Shown here piece after piece: positions 1 through 11,517 of a stretch of DNA of 64,000 bases; within the stretch, counting starts at the first letter, position 1, and every line of letters starts with the position of its first letter. Made by a program: the position numbers and the translations under genes. The notes under the pieces are model-generated. The model was given only the letters and a program-made list of their open reading frames with translations. It ran no database searches and was not told the DNA's origin. This stretch comes from Chrysolina oricalcia (Eukaryota > Arthropoda > Insecta > Coleoptera > Chrysomelidae), in assembly GCA_944452925.2 (NCBI GenBank), contig OX101809.2:56080529-56144528 (forward strand). Reading direction: 5' to 3'.

Positions 1-115
1 CACTCAGCTCCATAAGAGAACAAAAAATCACATCAACTTTTCCAAATATTGATGTGGCTTTTAGAACTTTTTTATGAATTCCTGCATCAAACTGTTCAGG
101 AGAACGGTCGTTTTC

Positions 116-466
116 AACTAAAATGAATGAACTTTAAGAAAAGTTTTTAGAGAAAAGTTTTCATTTGAATACACTAAAAACAAGAAAATAAATTTCTAAG
201 TGAATTATTACACCCATCATTTTGTTACATCCTAAAATTTTAAATGATATAAAAGCTTGTCGGAAGAAAAATCTAATTATTTCTTATTGTAAATCAAATT
301 TCAAATTACCCGAAGATGTATTGTCACGACAAGCTTTTATATCATTTAATATTTTGTAATGTAACAAAATTATGGGTTTAATTCACTTTAAAATTTATTT
401 TCTACTTTTTAGTGCATTTAATGAAAGATTTTCTCTGAAAAGTGTTCATTTCAATTAATTCGTCAT
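116..466. repeat. Foldback (MITE-like) inverted repeat
   Basis: Two imperfect complementary arms, about 118-263 and 328-465, can be paired by eye. The inner part ATGATATAAAAGCTTGTCG at about 244-262 is matched by CGACAAGCTTTTATATCAT at about 329-347, and outward the arms share the ACACTAAAAA/TTTTAGTGCA and AGAGAAAA/TTTTCTCT blocks. The spacer is about 65 bp. There is no coding capacity. It abuts the helicase fragment on its right and may have inserted in or beside it. Bases 1-115 to the left are open in one minus-strand frame, but I could not assign them to a protein family. Confidence 0.7.
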
Positions 467-770
467 TGTTGCACGGTCGCTTGCCTGTTGATCTACTACA
501 ATCTAGTTCTTCAATGAGGAGACCTTTCAGTGACTTGTCCCTACTCAAAGCCACATATGCTTGGCAAGCAGCGAAGAGCTTTTGGCCTAGACAGACAACG
601 GCATGGTCATCAGTACTACCCTGCATTTTGTGTACTGTGCAAGCCCAGCATAATATAATTGGCAACAAACAATATTTTATTGCGTCATAATTTTCATCTT
701 CCGAAACAATCAAGAAATTCTTCAATTTTCTACGCATTCTCAATCTATATAGGGCGGTGAAAATTTTCAA
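440..770 (-). pseudogene. PIF1/Helitron-type helicase, C-terminal fragment
   Basis: A minus-strand frame of about 110 residues carries the C-terminal helicase motifs of the PIF1 family (superfamily 1B). It reads CWACTVHKMQG at the K-x-Q-G-x-T motif, and QAYVALSRDKSLKGLLI at the Q-x-YVALSR motif followed by the usual (S/E)ELDCS tail. PIF1 enzymes are ATP-dependent 5'-3' DNA helicases, and very similar domains end the Rep/helicase protein of Helitron transposons. The Walker A and B motifs are absent, so this is a broken C-terminal scrap. The frame runs on into the adjoining foldback arm, which probably supplies its last residues. A Helitron origin is likelier than a host gene given the surroundings, but the fragment alone cannot decide. 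Confidence 0.75.
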
Positions 771-785
771 AACTATATTATTTGA

Positions 786-1330
786 TGGTTAGATATTTTT
801 CACTATTTTTACGTTATTTTTCCGATTTTGTTATTGCAAGTTTTCGCAACATTTTTGAAAAAAGGGGTGGGAGCGAGCCCAACGGCAGACATATTTTTGT
901 TCGTAATTTTCCATGTATGAAACCGTCTCTATCTAGCATTCGAGGGGGAAGAAGAAGTACAATTTTTTGAAACCGTATTCTTCAATGCTCAGATAATTTT
1001 CACAATTTTTACGGATTTTTTTCGATTTCTATTTCTTGGATTTTCAAATTTTTTTCGTGTCAGTAAAAGGGGGCAAGCCCCCGATCGTTTTAATTTTTTC
1101 ATTTTTATTTTACATGTCCGAAACTATTGAAACATTTTCCGAATTCCTTTGAGTTCTCTATCTAGCTTTTGAGGAAGGGAAGGAGGGATTACATTTTTTC
1201 AAACCATGACATTCAACGGTAAGATATTTTTCACTATTTTTACGGATTTTTCTGATTTTAATTTCGAGAGTTTTCCAACTTTTTTCAAGGAATGGGAGGG
1301 GGGAGCGATCTTTCTGGGGGCTGGGGGGAC
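786..1330. repeat. Degenerate tandem repeat, ~210 bp, about 3 copies
   Basis: Blocks beginning near 786, 990 and 1220 share the order AGATATTTTTCACTATTTTT, then a TTTCGATTTT-like stretch, then a G-rich GGGGTGGGAGCGAGCC-like segment, then a TATCTAGC(A/T)TT(C/T)GAGG segment. Copies differ by many substitutions and small indels. No protein family is visible, and the short open frames across it are chance. Confidence 0.55.
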
Positions 1331-1907
1331 AGTTCCTTCGACATAATTGTGTTGTCATCGGAACCGAACCAACATGTGAAATTTCAATTCCATAGGATGA
1401 GAGCAAATGGTTCTAATTCAGCTTGCAATATTTGTACCCATCTAACACACACATATCTCCGAGCAATAAAATATATAGAGGTGCCATTTCTATATAAACA
1501 ACACACGTTGTTAAGAAAGCTGCATTTCACTTCCCTTGGTGATAGTTTGTTGGTGAGGGGTAACCTCCGAGTTTGGAGGGGGAGATTTGTTATTGTTATG
1601 ATATTCGGATGGAAGATTAGAATCAGTGGAGGCGTGCTGATAAATTTTTTTCATGTTATATTTTTATCTCTAGACGACAACATGCCTGGTTGGAACGCAC
1701 GTGAGTTGTCAAGATGTCAATCAAAAATACTGTATTGTGCGAAAAATTAGATTCTTGCTGACAAAGCATAGAATAAGGTCTTAAATACTGAAAAAATAAA
1801 TGAAAGTGCTGAAGTAGAAAAGTTAATATATTCAAATTGTTGAATCACATTAGCAAACTATATACTATACACTATACAGATCATCTCACGATGAAAGGAA
1901 CATAATT
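1331..1907. other. Unassigned; contains a dispersed repeat copy
   Basis: No recognisable gene. Bases about 1450-1500 (CTCCGAGCAATAAAATATAT) recur in reverse orientation at about 4231-4275, together with a nearby CAACACAC...CGTTGTT segment, which marks a dispersed repeat with copies in both orientations. A 152-codon open frame across 1292-1750 has no recognisable composition or domain and spans the repeat boundary. Confidence 0.4.
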
Positions 1908-2878
1908 TTACCTCATACGGCCCTTTCAAAATTTGTAAAAAACGACAAAATGCTAACTTTGAAAAATCATACGAAGCTAACCGCGGATTTTTCTGTACAT
2001 TTTTTGGACTGGAAGGATTCCGAGAAAGGCAGTTAATAAGATCTGATGCACGAAATATTTCACCGGGCAGGATTTTACGTCATTAGGCCCTTTCAAAATG
2101 TGAAAAAACCGACGAAATGCTAACTTCAAAAAATCATACGAAGCTAAGCGCTGACTTTTCTGTGAATTTTTCGGGCTGGAAGGATTCTTAAAAAGGCACT
2201 GGATGAGACATAATGCACAAAATATTTTGCCGGGCAGGATTTTACGTCGTACAGCCCTTTCAAAATGTGAAAAAAACGACGAAATGCTATTTTCAAAAAA
2301 CCGCGGATTTTTCTGCGAATTTTTTGTGCTGGAAGGATTTTTAGAGTAGCAGTGAATAATACCTAATTCACGAAATATTTTGCCATGCCGAATTTTACCT
2401 CATACGGTCCTTTCAAAATGTGAAAAAAAAACGACAAAATGCTAACTTTGAAAAATCATACGAAGCTAACCGCGGATTTTTCAGTGAATTTTTCGGGCTG
2501 AAAGGATTTCGAGAAAGGCAGTTAATGAAACCTAGTGCACGAAATATTTTGCCAGGCAGGATTTTACGTCATAGGGTCCTTTCAAAATGTGAAAAAAATG
2601 ACGATATGCTAACTTCAAAAAATCATACGAAGCTAACCGCTTACTTTTCTGTGAATTTTTCGGGCTGGAAGGATTTTTAGAGTAGCAGTGAATAATATTT
2701 TGCCGCGCCGAATTTTACCTCATACAGCCCTTTCAAAATGTGAAAAAAAAACGACAAAATGCTAACTTTGAAAAATCATACGAAGCTAACCGCGGATTTT
2801 TCTGTGAATTTTTTGGTCTGGAAGGATTTCTAGAGAGGTGGTAAATAAGAGCAAATGCACGAAATATTTATATGCATT
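1908..2878. repeat. Satellite-like tandem array, ~150-167 bp, six units
   Basis: Six head-to-tail units start near 1909, 2074, 2241, 2396, 2561 and 2714 with TTTAC(C/G)TCATACGGCCC-like sequence. Each continues with CTTTCAAAATGTGAAAAAA, CGACAAAATGCTAACTT, AAAATCATACGAAGCTAA and CGCGGATTTTTCTGTGAATT. Some units lack part of the segment after GGAAGGATTT. The unit length falls within the usual 140-180 bp range of animal satellites, but six copies is a short array. Confidence 0.85.
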
Positions 2879-3540
2879 CACAGTGACATTCGAAAATAAA
2901 CGAGACGATATTGAATTGGTTTCTCATGAAGTAAAATCCATGGCCGACACAATTTGTTAGCCACGAATTCATAGCCGAGCCTCGTTTTTAACTGTGATGT
3001 TATCGATATCGGCTCGCCACGACTTTATCGACGCTGTAAAATTCGGTAAATTCGTGGTTGCTGTTACACCGGTGAGCTTCTCATGTAATTATTATTTTAC
3101 TTCTGCTTCCCAAACAACAAACAGGTGAGAGTCATTGAAGTTTATGAGTTAAATAGGGGCCGGCATGTATCTCTGAAGACGTCTCTGCAGACATACCAAA
3201 TAACAGCTATATTTTGATGTAGTCTTGATTTGCTCACAGGCTGGAGCGGTGACTTATTTATTGTAAATCGTCTGTCCAGCTTGAAACAAATTAAAATTTT
3301 GTATTGCATTCTTATATTCCTTTGCTGAAGTAGTCTAACTTTTTGTATCTGATGGATTATAGTTCTCGTTGCTACTTTTAAACACTTTCTTCTGGTATCA
3401 TCTGTGTCCATATCATTGGTTTCACATTCACGAATTCCTCTAAAATTTCAAACACACACACATAACTGCCAAGTTATTATAATGTAATAGTTGCAGAACA
3501 GTGAAGTAAATTCCAAGTCCAACAAATTCAAAGTAAAAAA
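2879..3540. other. No feature seen
   Basis: Ordinary AT-rich sequence. Short open frames on the minus strand at 3142-3411 show no family resemblance. No RNA gene or repeat was recognised. Confidence 0.3.
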
Positions 3541-3549
3541 ATATCACTA

Positions 3550-3840
3550 AACTACCTATCGTCGTTGATACTGCAATACGAGCTATGTCCAGAAACATTG
3601 ATTTTACAGAAGACTGTAGATAATAACTACTGATGACCATAGCAGTCGATGCCAAATCACTAAAGAAAAAAAAATAACTACTACATAAGAATTTCTACCG
3701 GCGGTCATTGTTTTGGAATTTAAAGTATAAAATAATCGCTCGTAGAAATTTTTATGTAGTACCTATTATCATTTTAAAGTCTCCTGTGAAATAAATGTTT
3801 CGTGACATAGCTCGCATTGCAGTATCAACGACGCTATGTC
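3550..3840. repeat. Foldback MITE with nested arms
   Basis: The outer arms are GTCGTTGATACTGCAATACG at about 3560-3579 and its near-complement CATTGCAGTATCAACGAC at about 3815-3832. Inner arms CTACATAAGAATTTCTACC (about 3680-3698) and CGTAGAAATTTTTATGTAG (about 3743-3761) also pair. The left arm carries an extra ~35 bp relative to the right. Non-coding. Confidence 0.65.
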
Positions 3841-3844
3841 AAGA

Positions 3845-6060
3845 CAGAAGAGTTGAGTTTGCTCATTTACTTTTTAGTGTACCTACACTGCAACAAGTTA
3901 TTTCCTAATTATTGATAGGTAATCGTTTTCAAGGTCGACTTAAATAGTAACAATGTTTTCTACAGCTATTTCAACAAATAGTGTATTTTTGTCTCAAAAT
4001 CGGGATTATGCCATGATTACCATGCTGCGACGCCCATGGTTTGATTTGACAAGGCAATAAATAAGTCGTAAACGGACGTAAAAAACATGATCGCCAAGTT
4101 AAGAGTGAATATAACATGGAATTCCAACCTGTTCATCGAGTGCAAACGGATAAATCCGACAATGCTTATTTTTAACATGATTCGGGCTGAGACGTTTGTA
4201 AACAACGTCGGGTGTGTTGCTTTCAAAGAAGAGACAGAGAAGCCCTTTCTATATATTTTATTGCTCGGAGACACATACACACCCAGAGCAAGTTGAATAA
4301 AAGCTGTTAACTTTTAATTGAAAAGGATGAAAAAGTATTTGAGGAGCTCATGAGAAGATACCAAAAATAGCAACCTCTTTCTGTTCTCAATTGAGTTAGA
4401 CATTTTAGATAAAATCGATTATTCACTTATATTTGTGAAGTTTGCTGCGAGTAAGTCAAGAAAATGTCTGTTTGAATTCAATGATAATGAATACTCATCC
4501 AGTGCTACTAACCAAAGAATTTGTTTGATTGCCTTCGTTATTTATTTTTTGTTCTGCATACCTTTTTGTACCTGTATTGTTTTGTTTCAGATTATATTGT
4601 ATGTTTGTGGTATAATGATGAAGTTTGATGCTAGCAAATAAAAAAAAATATTTTCAGTTCAATTAATCAACTAGCCAAAATGCTACTAGCCAAACAATTT
4701 GTTGATCTATTTTGTTCTTTTCTGTATGTATCTGTTTATAAGTAATGTATGTTTATTTTCGCCAACTCAAGGATATGTGTTTATGTAAATTTTTTATTGT
4801 TTTGTTTGGGATCATGTTATATGTTTTTGATATTCATTCCCATTATATTACCTATGACCATATTTTTTCTGTGTTTCTATTTATAAGTATTAGTAAGATA
4901 AACCTACCATTTCATTTGCTTGTGTTCACCTAGTAATCTTTCATGTCTTTTTATTTATATTGGAATTTTTTTCAATTCAAACTGACATATTCTCCAACAA
5001 GGATTGAACACGACTATTTTGTGATACAAAAATTTCACTGGCTACAGGCGCCGAATAATTTTTAGCCTCAGGCTCCTGTAATCCTTGAAATGTCCCTGAC
5101 CAATCGTAGTTCAACTCCAATACTTTTGAATAAATGAAATCTCCCATAAAAGTAGGTATATCAATAGCACTGAAGACAAAAGAAAGCAACAACGCACAAT
5201 ATTCTCGAAGTTTGATGAAAACTGTCGGATGATAAAATATACCCCGTGTGCCCTAGCCATAATCCTCATTTAATCTATACTTGAGTATTGCCTCTCCTGG
5301 TGCACAAATGTTTGTATTCATATTTCGAACCCATTTTGCATGTGCAAAAGCCTAGGCATTAATAGGATCAAATGCGTGAAAATGTATAAATTTCGTTTGA
5401 CACATTGCTTACCTGAGCAAAATATATATTCATTTCAAACGCAAGGATTTTCAATTTCGACTGGTTAATTTAATGCCTATTTGTATCGGAACATCCACGT
5501 GATATTCATTATTCATGAATATGTAGGTATTCACTTTTTCAACAGATGGGAAATTGGAGTAATGAAAACAGGACTGTGCAATTGGATGAATTCAGACAAA
5601 GAAGGGATGATCCGAATTGACTAAACAGGAAGAAAAAATGAAGTGAGGACAATAACGGTGGTAATACCATTGATGAAAAATAATTAATACCAAGTCATCC
5701 CAACTCCTACAGGAATTAAACGGTGTTCCATGCTCGGAACGTTTGAATGTTATAATTAATAAAATGGTACAACTTTCTTGAAATATAAAATAAAACAACA
5801 CATTAACAATAAAAAAGATCAATCGGCGCCATGGGAGACTTAAATTAATTGATAGAAACATCATGGTTGATAATATGTAATAATATTAAAGATTATTCAA
5901 CAAGAAAATGATTACAAGAGGTTGTATATGATCAAAGCAAATAAACAAGTTTTTGGTTCCACAGAAGATTTGGTTCCAAAGGACGTGGCTTCATGTTGTG
6001 TGTGTTCCATCACGATAAGTAAGTAGACTTCATTACTGAATAAACAAACAGTATTCGTTT
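3845..6060. other. Unassigned AT-rich DNA with faint repeats
   Basis: The second, inverted copy of the 1450-1500 dispersed repeat lies at about 4215-4290. A degenerate direct repetition is visible around 4502-4620 and 4680-4840: TGCTACTAACCAAA against TGCTACTAGCCAAA, and ATTGTTTTGTTT...TATGTTT twice. A short stretch at about 5260-5345 weakly resembles the C-terminal region of LINE reverse transcriptases, too weakly to call. No gene recognised. Confidence 0.35.
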
Positions 6061-6064
6061 TGAA

Positions 6065-7860
6065 ATAATTTCAAAATACAAAAATTTTGAAGATATAAAA
6101 TATGAAAATGAAAAAATGTTATATTATGAAAATGTTAAAGTGTAGAAATGTGAATTGTAAAAATGTAAAAATGTGGAAATGTAAAAATGTGAAAATGTAA
6201 AAATAAAGAATGGAAAAGTGTAATAATGTTAAAATATATAAATACAAAATTGAAAAAATGTAAAAATGTAAAAATGTAAAAATGTAAAAATGTAAAAATG
6301 TAAAAATGTAAAAATGTAAAAATGTAAAAATGTAAAAATGTAAAAATGTAAAAATGTAAAAATGTAAAAATGTAAAAATGTAAAAATGTAAAAATGTAAA
6401 AATGTAAAAATGTAAAAATGTAAAAATGTAAAAATGTAAAAATGTAAAAATGTAAAAATGTAAAAATGTAAAAATGTAAAAATGTAAAAATGTAAAAATG
6501 TAAAAATGTAAAAATGTAAAAATGTAAAAATGTAAAAATGTAAAAATGTAAAAATGTAAAAATGTAAAAATGTAAAAATGTAAAAATGCAAAAATGTAAA
6601 AATGTAAAAATGTAAAAATGTAAAAATGTAAAAATGTAAAAATGTAAAAATGTAAAAATGTAAAAATGTAAAAATGTAAAAATGTAAAAATGTAAAAATG
6701 TAAAAATGTAAAAATGTAAAAATGTAAAAATGTAAAAATGTAAAAATGTAAAAATGTAAAAATGTAAAAATGTAAAAATGTAAAAATGTAAAAATGTAAA
6801 AATGTAAAAATGTAAAAATGTAAAAATGTAAAAATGTAAAAATGTAAAAATGTAAAAATGTAAAAATGTAAAAATGTAAAAATGTAAAAATGTAAAAATG
6901 TAAAAATGTAAAAATGTAAAAATGTAAAAATGTAAAAATGTAAAAATGTAAAAATGTAAAAATGTAAAAATGTAAAAATGTAAAAATGTAAAAATGTAAA
7001 AATGTAAAAATGTAAAAATGTAAAAATGTAAAAATGTAAAAATGTAAAAATGTAAAAATGTAAAAATGTAAAAATGTAAAAATGTAAAAATGTAAAAATG
7101 TAAAAATGTAAAAATGTAAAAATGTAAAAATGTAAAAATGTAAAAATGTAAAAATGTAAAAATGTAAAAATGTAAAAATGTAAAAATGTAAAAATGTAAA
7201 AATGTAAAAATGTAAAAATGTAAAAATGTAAAAATGTAAAAATGTAAAAATGTAAAAATGTAAAAATGTAAAAATGTAAAAATGTAAAAATGTAAAAATG
7301 TAAAAATGTAAAAATGTAAAAATGTAAAAATGTAAAAATGTAAAAATGTAAAAATGTAAAAATGTAAAAATGTAAAAATGTAAAAATGTAAAAATGTAAA
7401 AATGTAAAAATGTAAAAATGTAAAAATGTAAAAATGTAAAAATGTAAAAATGTAAAAATGTAAAAATGTAAAAATGTAAAAATGTAAAAATGTAAAAATG
7501 TAAAAATGTAAAAATGTAAAAATGTAAGAATGTAAAAATGTAAAAATGTAAAAATGTAAAAATGTAAAAATGTAAAAATGTAAAAATGTAAAAATGTAAA
7601 AATGTAAAAATGTAAAAATGTAAAAATGTAAAAATGTTAAAATGCAAAAATGTAAAAATGTAAAAATGTAAAAATGTGAAAATGTAAAACTGTAAAAACG
7701 TGAAAATGTAAAAATATAAAATTGTACAATGCGAAAATGTAACATTTAAAATTCTTAAAATATGAAATATGAAAAGGTAAAATTTAGAGAATATATAGAG
7801 TAACAATTAGAAAAGGGAAAATTGAAAAAATCTAGAAATGCACAAATCTAAAACTATAGA
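6065..7860. repeat. 8-bp satellite (TAAAAATG)n with decayed flanks
   Basis: From about 6253 to 7635 the sequence is a nearly unbroken run of the octamer TAAAAATG, about 170 units. I noticed only isolated variants inside it, for example a C at about 6588, a G at about 7528 and changes at about 7636-7644. Outside this core, 6065-6250 and 7640-7860 contain increasingly degenerate versions (GAAAATG, TAGAAATG, TAAAATT). Because 8 and 3 share no factor, the minus strand reads as an 8-residue repeat (FLHFYIFT) in any stop-free frame, giving open frames of over 500 codons that are artefacts. Confidence 0.97.
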
Positions 7861-9480
7861 AATGACGGAATAGAGAAATTTGAATTTGAATAACTAAATG
7901 GATATGCGCAGATATATTCCGACTTATACAATGGAAACACGAATGAACATGAGTTCAAAATATAATAAATAGAAATAATAAGTAGACCATTTTTGTTCCA
8001 GATCAACTTCTGTTGTCTTGAAATATAAATAAACAAGCTCGCCTGAAAGCAGTCATGGTCAAGGAATCTTGCATTATAGGTTGCATTTCTTGGGACTTTG
8101 GTGGATGACGAATCCTTCAGAGTTTCAATTGGTATTTGGTTGCGTTCAGCTAATTGCGTGCCTCTTACTTGTATATGCGGTAATAGAGTTGATCAAGAAC
8201 ATCATTAGGAGGTAGTACTCACAACAATAAGTTGAAGTATGAGGAATAATTTATTACAGTTGAAATAACTTCAGAATATATTGAGAACAATTATTATGTA
8301 CTGCAATTGAAAACTATAGGGTTTTGATGATATGGCGTTTTGAAGTAGTTACTTTGGCAACAATAAGTTGAATAAAATACATTCAGTTGCAGTAGAATTC
8401 GCAATTTCGTATAGCTACTTCATTATCATTCCTTCATCATTAAATTTCCTTCATCACTACCAGCACAGTCCTCACGTGCCAATTGGCAGTACAGTGAGCG
8501 CTGAATGCTGATGGGTCCTCTGAGAAATTTCCTGTACAGAAAAGAAAATACACGCTCCATTCCTAATTTTGGTTGTTATGTTGTTAAAAATCAGAAAATG
8601 TGTAGTAGTATGATAAGTGTTTCAAATACTTTGGCTTATTTCACAATTATTCTAGTACTTCTATGTGATATCACTATTTCCTATATAAATTTTCCGGTGG
8701 TGACAAAAAACTCGTACACAATGAAAAACATTGACTAATACGGTGACATCTAGTAGTGCATAAACGAACTGTGTGCGTCACACAGAATCCGTTTATACTA
8801 GATACGTTCCATAATGTTAGTTCGTATATGGAAAAGTGCTCATAGGTTTTGAGATAATGTAGTATCTAAAATAAGGCAACCATCCAATATTAGAAGACTT
8901 TTCTCTACGCAGCGAGCCAAATCTTAAGCATGGTTTCCATATTCATAAGTCACAATAGTAAATTCAACGATTCAAAAGTTATATCACCAATTCGATTAAA
9001 ATTCCAGAGGAATTTCATATATATATATATATTTTCATTTTAATACCACAATCTTGATGTCCTGAATCTTCAATAGTGAAGTCACATGAGCAATGTGATC
9101 CCTCATCTTGAAATTCATGACTTATTGCTATAACGGTAGGACTTTTACGCCATTTGTTATTTGATTTCACAACTCAAATCATTGAAATAATTCAAATTTC
9201 AATAGTATATTCACATGGATACTAATGGGTTAATATTCATGAAATATTCATGAAATAAAAATGTTATTTTGCATATTTAATTGTTCAGTTCACATGTGTT
9301 CCAATATTGGTCGCTTTCTATAGATCTAGAACTACAACCTTTGATATTATGCATAAATTCTAGTTAAAAATGTTGCCGGCCACGGTTGACACCGCTTATA
9401 TTTCAGTTATCCAAGTATTGAGCATTGAGGAGATCTGAGTAGGGTAGTTTTAGAGTTTCGAACCACATTCAGGAGTAAGT
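7861..9480. other. No gene seen; short TA run
   Basis: Unassigned AT-rich sequence with a (TA)n run near 9018-9032. Open frames such as 8505-8738 show no recognisable domain. Confidence 0.35.
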
Positions 9481-9481
9481 T

Positions 9482-10560
9482 TTGTTTTTTTTTTGGACTT
9501 GGACGATGAACAACCTTGAAAAAATAATTCACAAGCACCCATTCTCGCAACAATTTTTGTATTGGAACAGATATGTGGATGACATTATAGTTTGTTTTAA
9601 AGGCACCAACAAACAGTTAGACACCTTTCATAAATATATTAACACTATTCACCCAAACATTCAATTCAAAATAGAAATAGAAGTAGAAAAATCATTAAAT
9701 TTTTTAGATTTGACAATAGGCAAAACCGACAACAAACACCATTTTGATTTATTTCATAAACCTTCCCATACTGACATCACCATTCATAATAATTCGAAAC
9801 ATCTATCTATACATAAAATATCAGCATACCATAGTATGATACATAGATTAGTGAATATTCCTCTTTCTGAAGAAAATTTCTGCAAAGAATCAAATATCAT
9901 AAAACAGTTAGCAGTTAACAAAGGATATCAAGTCAAATTACCATAGAATATTTTTGCTGAAAAATTACATAGAAAGGCTCTCCAAGAAGTGTACCATACT
10001 ATGAGGAACCTTGACAATAATTACAGAAAAAATAGCGTCACTTTTACGAAAACAAGATTCAAGAGTAGCATTCAGAACAGATAACACGTTGGAAAGGTTC
10101 ATCAAAAATGATAAAGACATAAAAGAAAAATCTGAGAAATCAGGAATTTATAAAATGAATTGTGGATCTTGTTCCAAAGTATATGTAGGCCAGACTGGTA
10201 GACCATTCAAAAGCCGCGTACGTGAACACCGTAGGAATTATGTGAAGAATAATCACATATGCCGATCATATTCTGGAAGAAGACCATGACTTCGATGGAA
10301 ACTTCGAAATCCTTCATATTGAAAATGAGGGTATTAGACTTAATTATTTAGAATTCTTGGAAATTGAAAAATTCGAATTGTTTACTAAATGATCAATTGG
10401 AACTTAATAGTTCTCCTTTGTTAAACTTTTTCAAGTAGTAGCTATGTTTCGAAATTTACAGTTACCTATATTGTATTGTCAATTTTTATTTTTATTTTAG
10501 GTAGGTCCTAATTACCTCATCGTGTATCGAAACATGTCGCGAAGACAATAAATCTTTGGA
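9482..10560 (+). pseudogene. Penelope-like element: RT and GIY-YIG remnant
   Basis: The first part (9482-9946) holds the end of a Penelope-type reverse transcriptase. The catalytic RYVDDIIVCF motif is present, followed by the thumb-side SLNFLDLTI block typical of this group. After stop codons, 10011-10289 reads into a GIY-YIG endonuclease: GIYKMNCGSCSKVYVGQTGR, then an R-x-x-EH block. A frameshift near 10255 moves the reading to the frame giving ITYADHILEE and NYLEFLEIEKFELF. Another near 10385 leads to NDQLELNSSPLLNFFK, the usual C-terminus. Penelope-like elements copy themselves by target-primed reverse transcription, using this endonuclease to nick DNA. The copy is 5' truncated (no fingers or palm N-terminal part) and has at least three frame breaks. 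The non-coding 3' end runs to about 10560. Confidence 0.9.
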
Positions 10561-10686
10561 AATTTAATCGTGTTAACATTAGTGTCAGTTAGTTTTAAAA
10601 TCCCTTATTTATTTTTCCTAAATTATCACTTATTATCTGGTCATCTAGCCATAGAAAATATACTCTTCAGTTGTTGTTTCATTATA

Positions 10687-11517
10687 CAGTGATAAAGTAA
10701 CCCCCCCTGTTAACTTTTGAACGGGGTGGAATTTTTTTTTGAATTTTTTTTTTTGGTGAAATGGTATGTTATAAGCTACTTTTTGACAGTAATAAAAAAT
10801 GTCTGTTCATCAAAATGGCGGCCAGGCGCCATTTTTTAAATGGCATGGGGGGTCGAGTGATACCTCATTCGAATTGTCTTTTGATTTTCTATGACTACAA
10901 AATTTCAGACAAAAATATTCATCCAAAAGAAAATGGCGGCACATTAAGTCAGAACTTTTATACGCGATTTCTTTGAATAAATGGCTTTCGATCTCAATTG
11001 AAATGAAAAAAATATTTTTTGATATCTACAAATGTTCTCTGTCCCTCAGAATCGTATATGGGACATGATTTCTGAGATTTGCTGAGATTTAATAAAACGA
11101 GGTATTACACTACTTATCTACTCATTTGAATTTTTTCTAATATGGCACCCATCTGCCATTTTGAGTGACAAGAAGCTCTTGTAGAAACGAAAAAATATTT
11201 TATCATTGCACTAAAGCTCTTTAATAGCCATTTATTCGACAGGATCCTCTCGTAAGAGTTCTAAAATAATGTACCGCCATTTTGTTTTGGACCAATATTT
11301 CTGTTTGAAATATTGCTGCCTAATAGAGAATTGAAAAATGAATTGAATGAGGTTTTAAAAAAATATTTCAAAATGGTGCCTGGTCGTCATTTTGAAAGAT
11401 AGAATTTTTTCATCATTGTCAAAAAGTAGCTTAACTACCATTTAACCAAAAAAAATTTCAAAGGAAAATTCCACTCCGTTCAAAAGTTAACAGTGGGGTT
11501 ACTTTATGGACAGACTG
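10687..11517. mobile_element. Non-autonomous mariner-type element, ~140-bp TIRs
   Basis: The ends are inverted: ATAAAGTAACCCCCCCTGTT near 10692 matches the complement of AACAGTGGGGTTACTTTAT near 11489-11507. Similarity continues about 140 bp inward, including the TGTTAACTTTTGAACGG, AAGCTACTTTTTGACA and CAAAATGGCGGCCAGG segments. The outer tips are CAGT...ACTG, flanked by TA on both sides, as expected for Tc1/mariner insertion. The interior has no transposase and is rich in short AATGGCGG/CGCCATT words. Confidence 0.85.

Noticed and set aside
1292..1750. 152-codon plus-strand open frame
   Set aside because: It crosses a tandem-repeat boundary and a dispersed repeat, and shows no domain or sensible composition.
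1908..2878. Repeat array considered as CRISPR-like
   Set aside because: Units are ~160 bp head to tail without short repeats and unique spacers, and the surroundings are eukaryotic.
5260..5345. Faint resemblance to a LINE reverse transcriptase C-terminus (ILEYCLSW...)
   Set aside because: Only one short block with stops; could be chance.
6135..7806. Two minus-strand open frames of over 500 codons encoding an FLHFYIFT repeat protein
   Set aside because: They are a direct consequence of an 8-bp repeat without stop codons in those frames. No start context, non-repeat domain or signal supports a gene.
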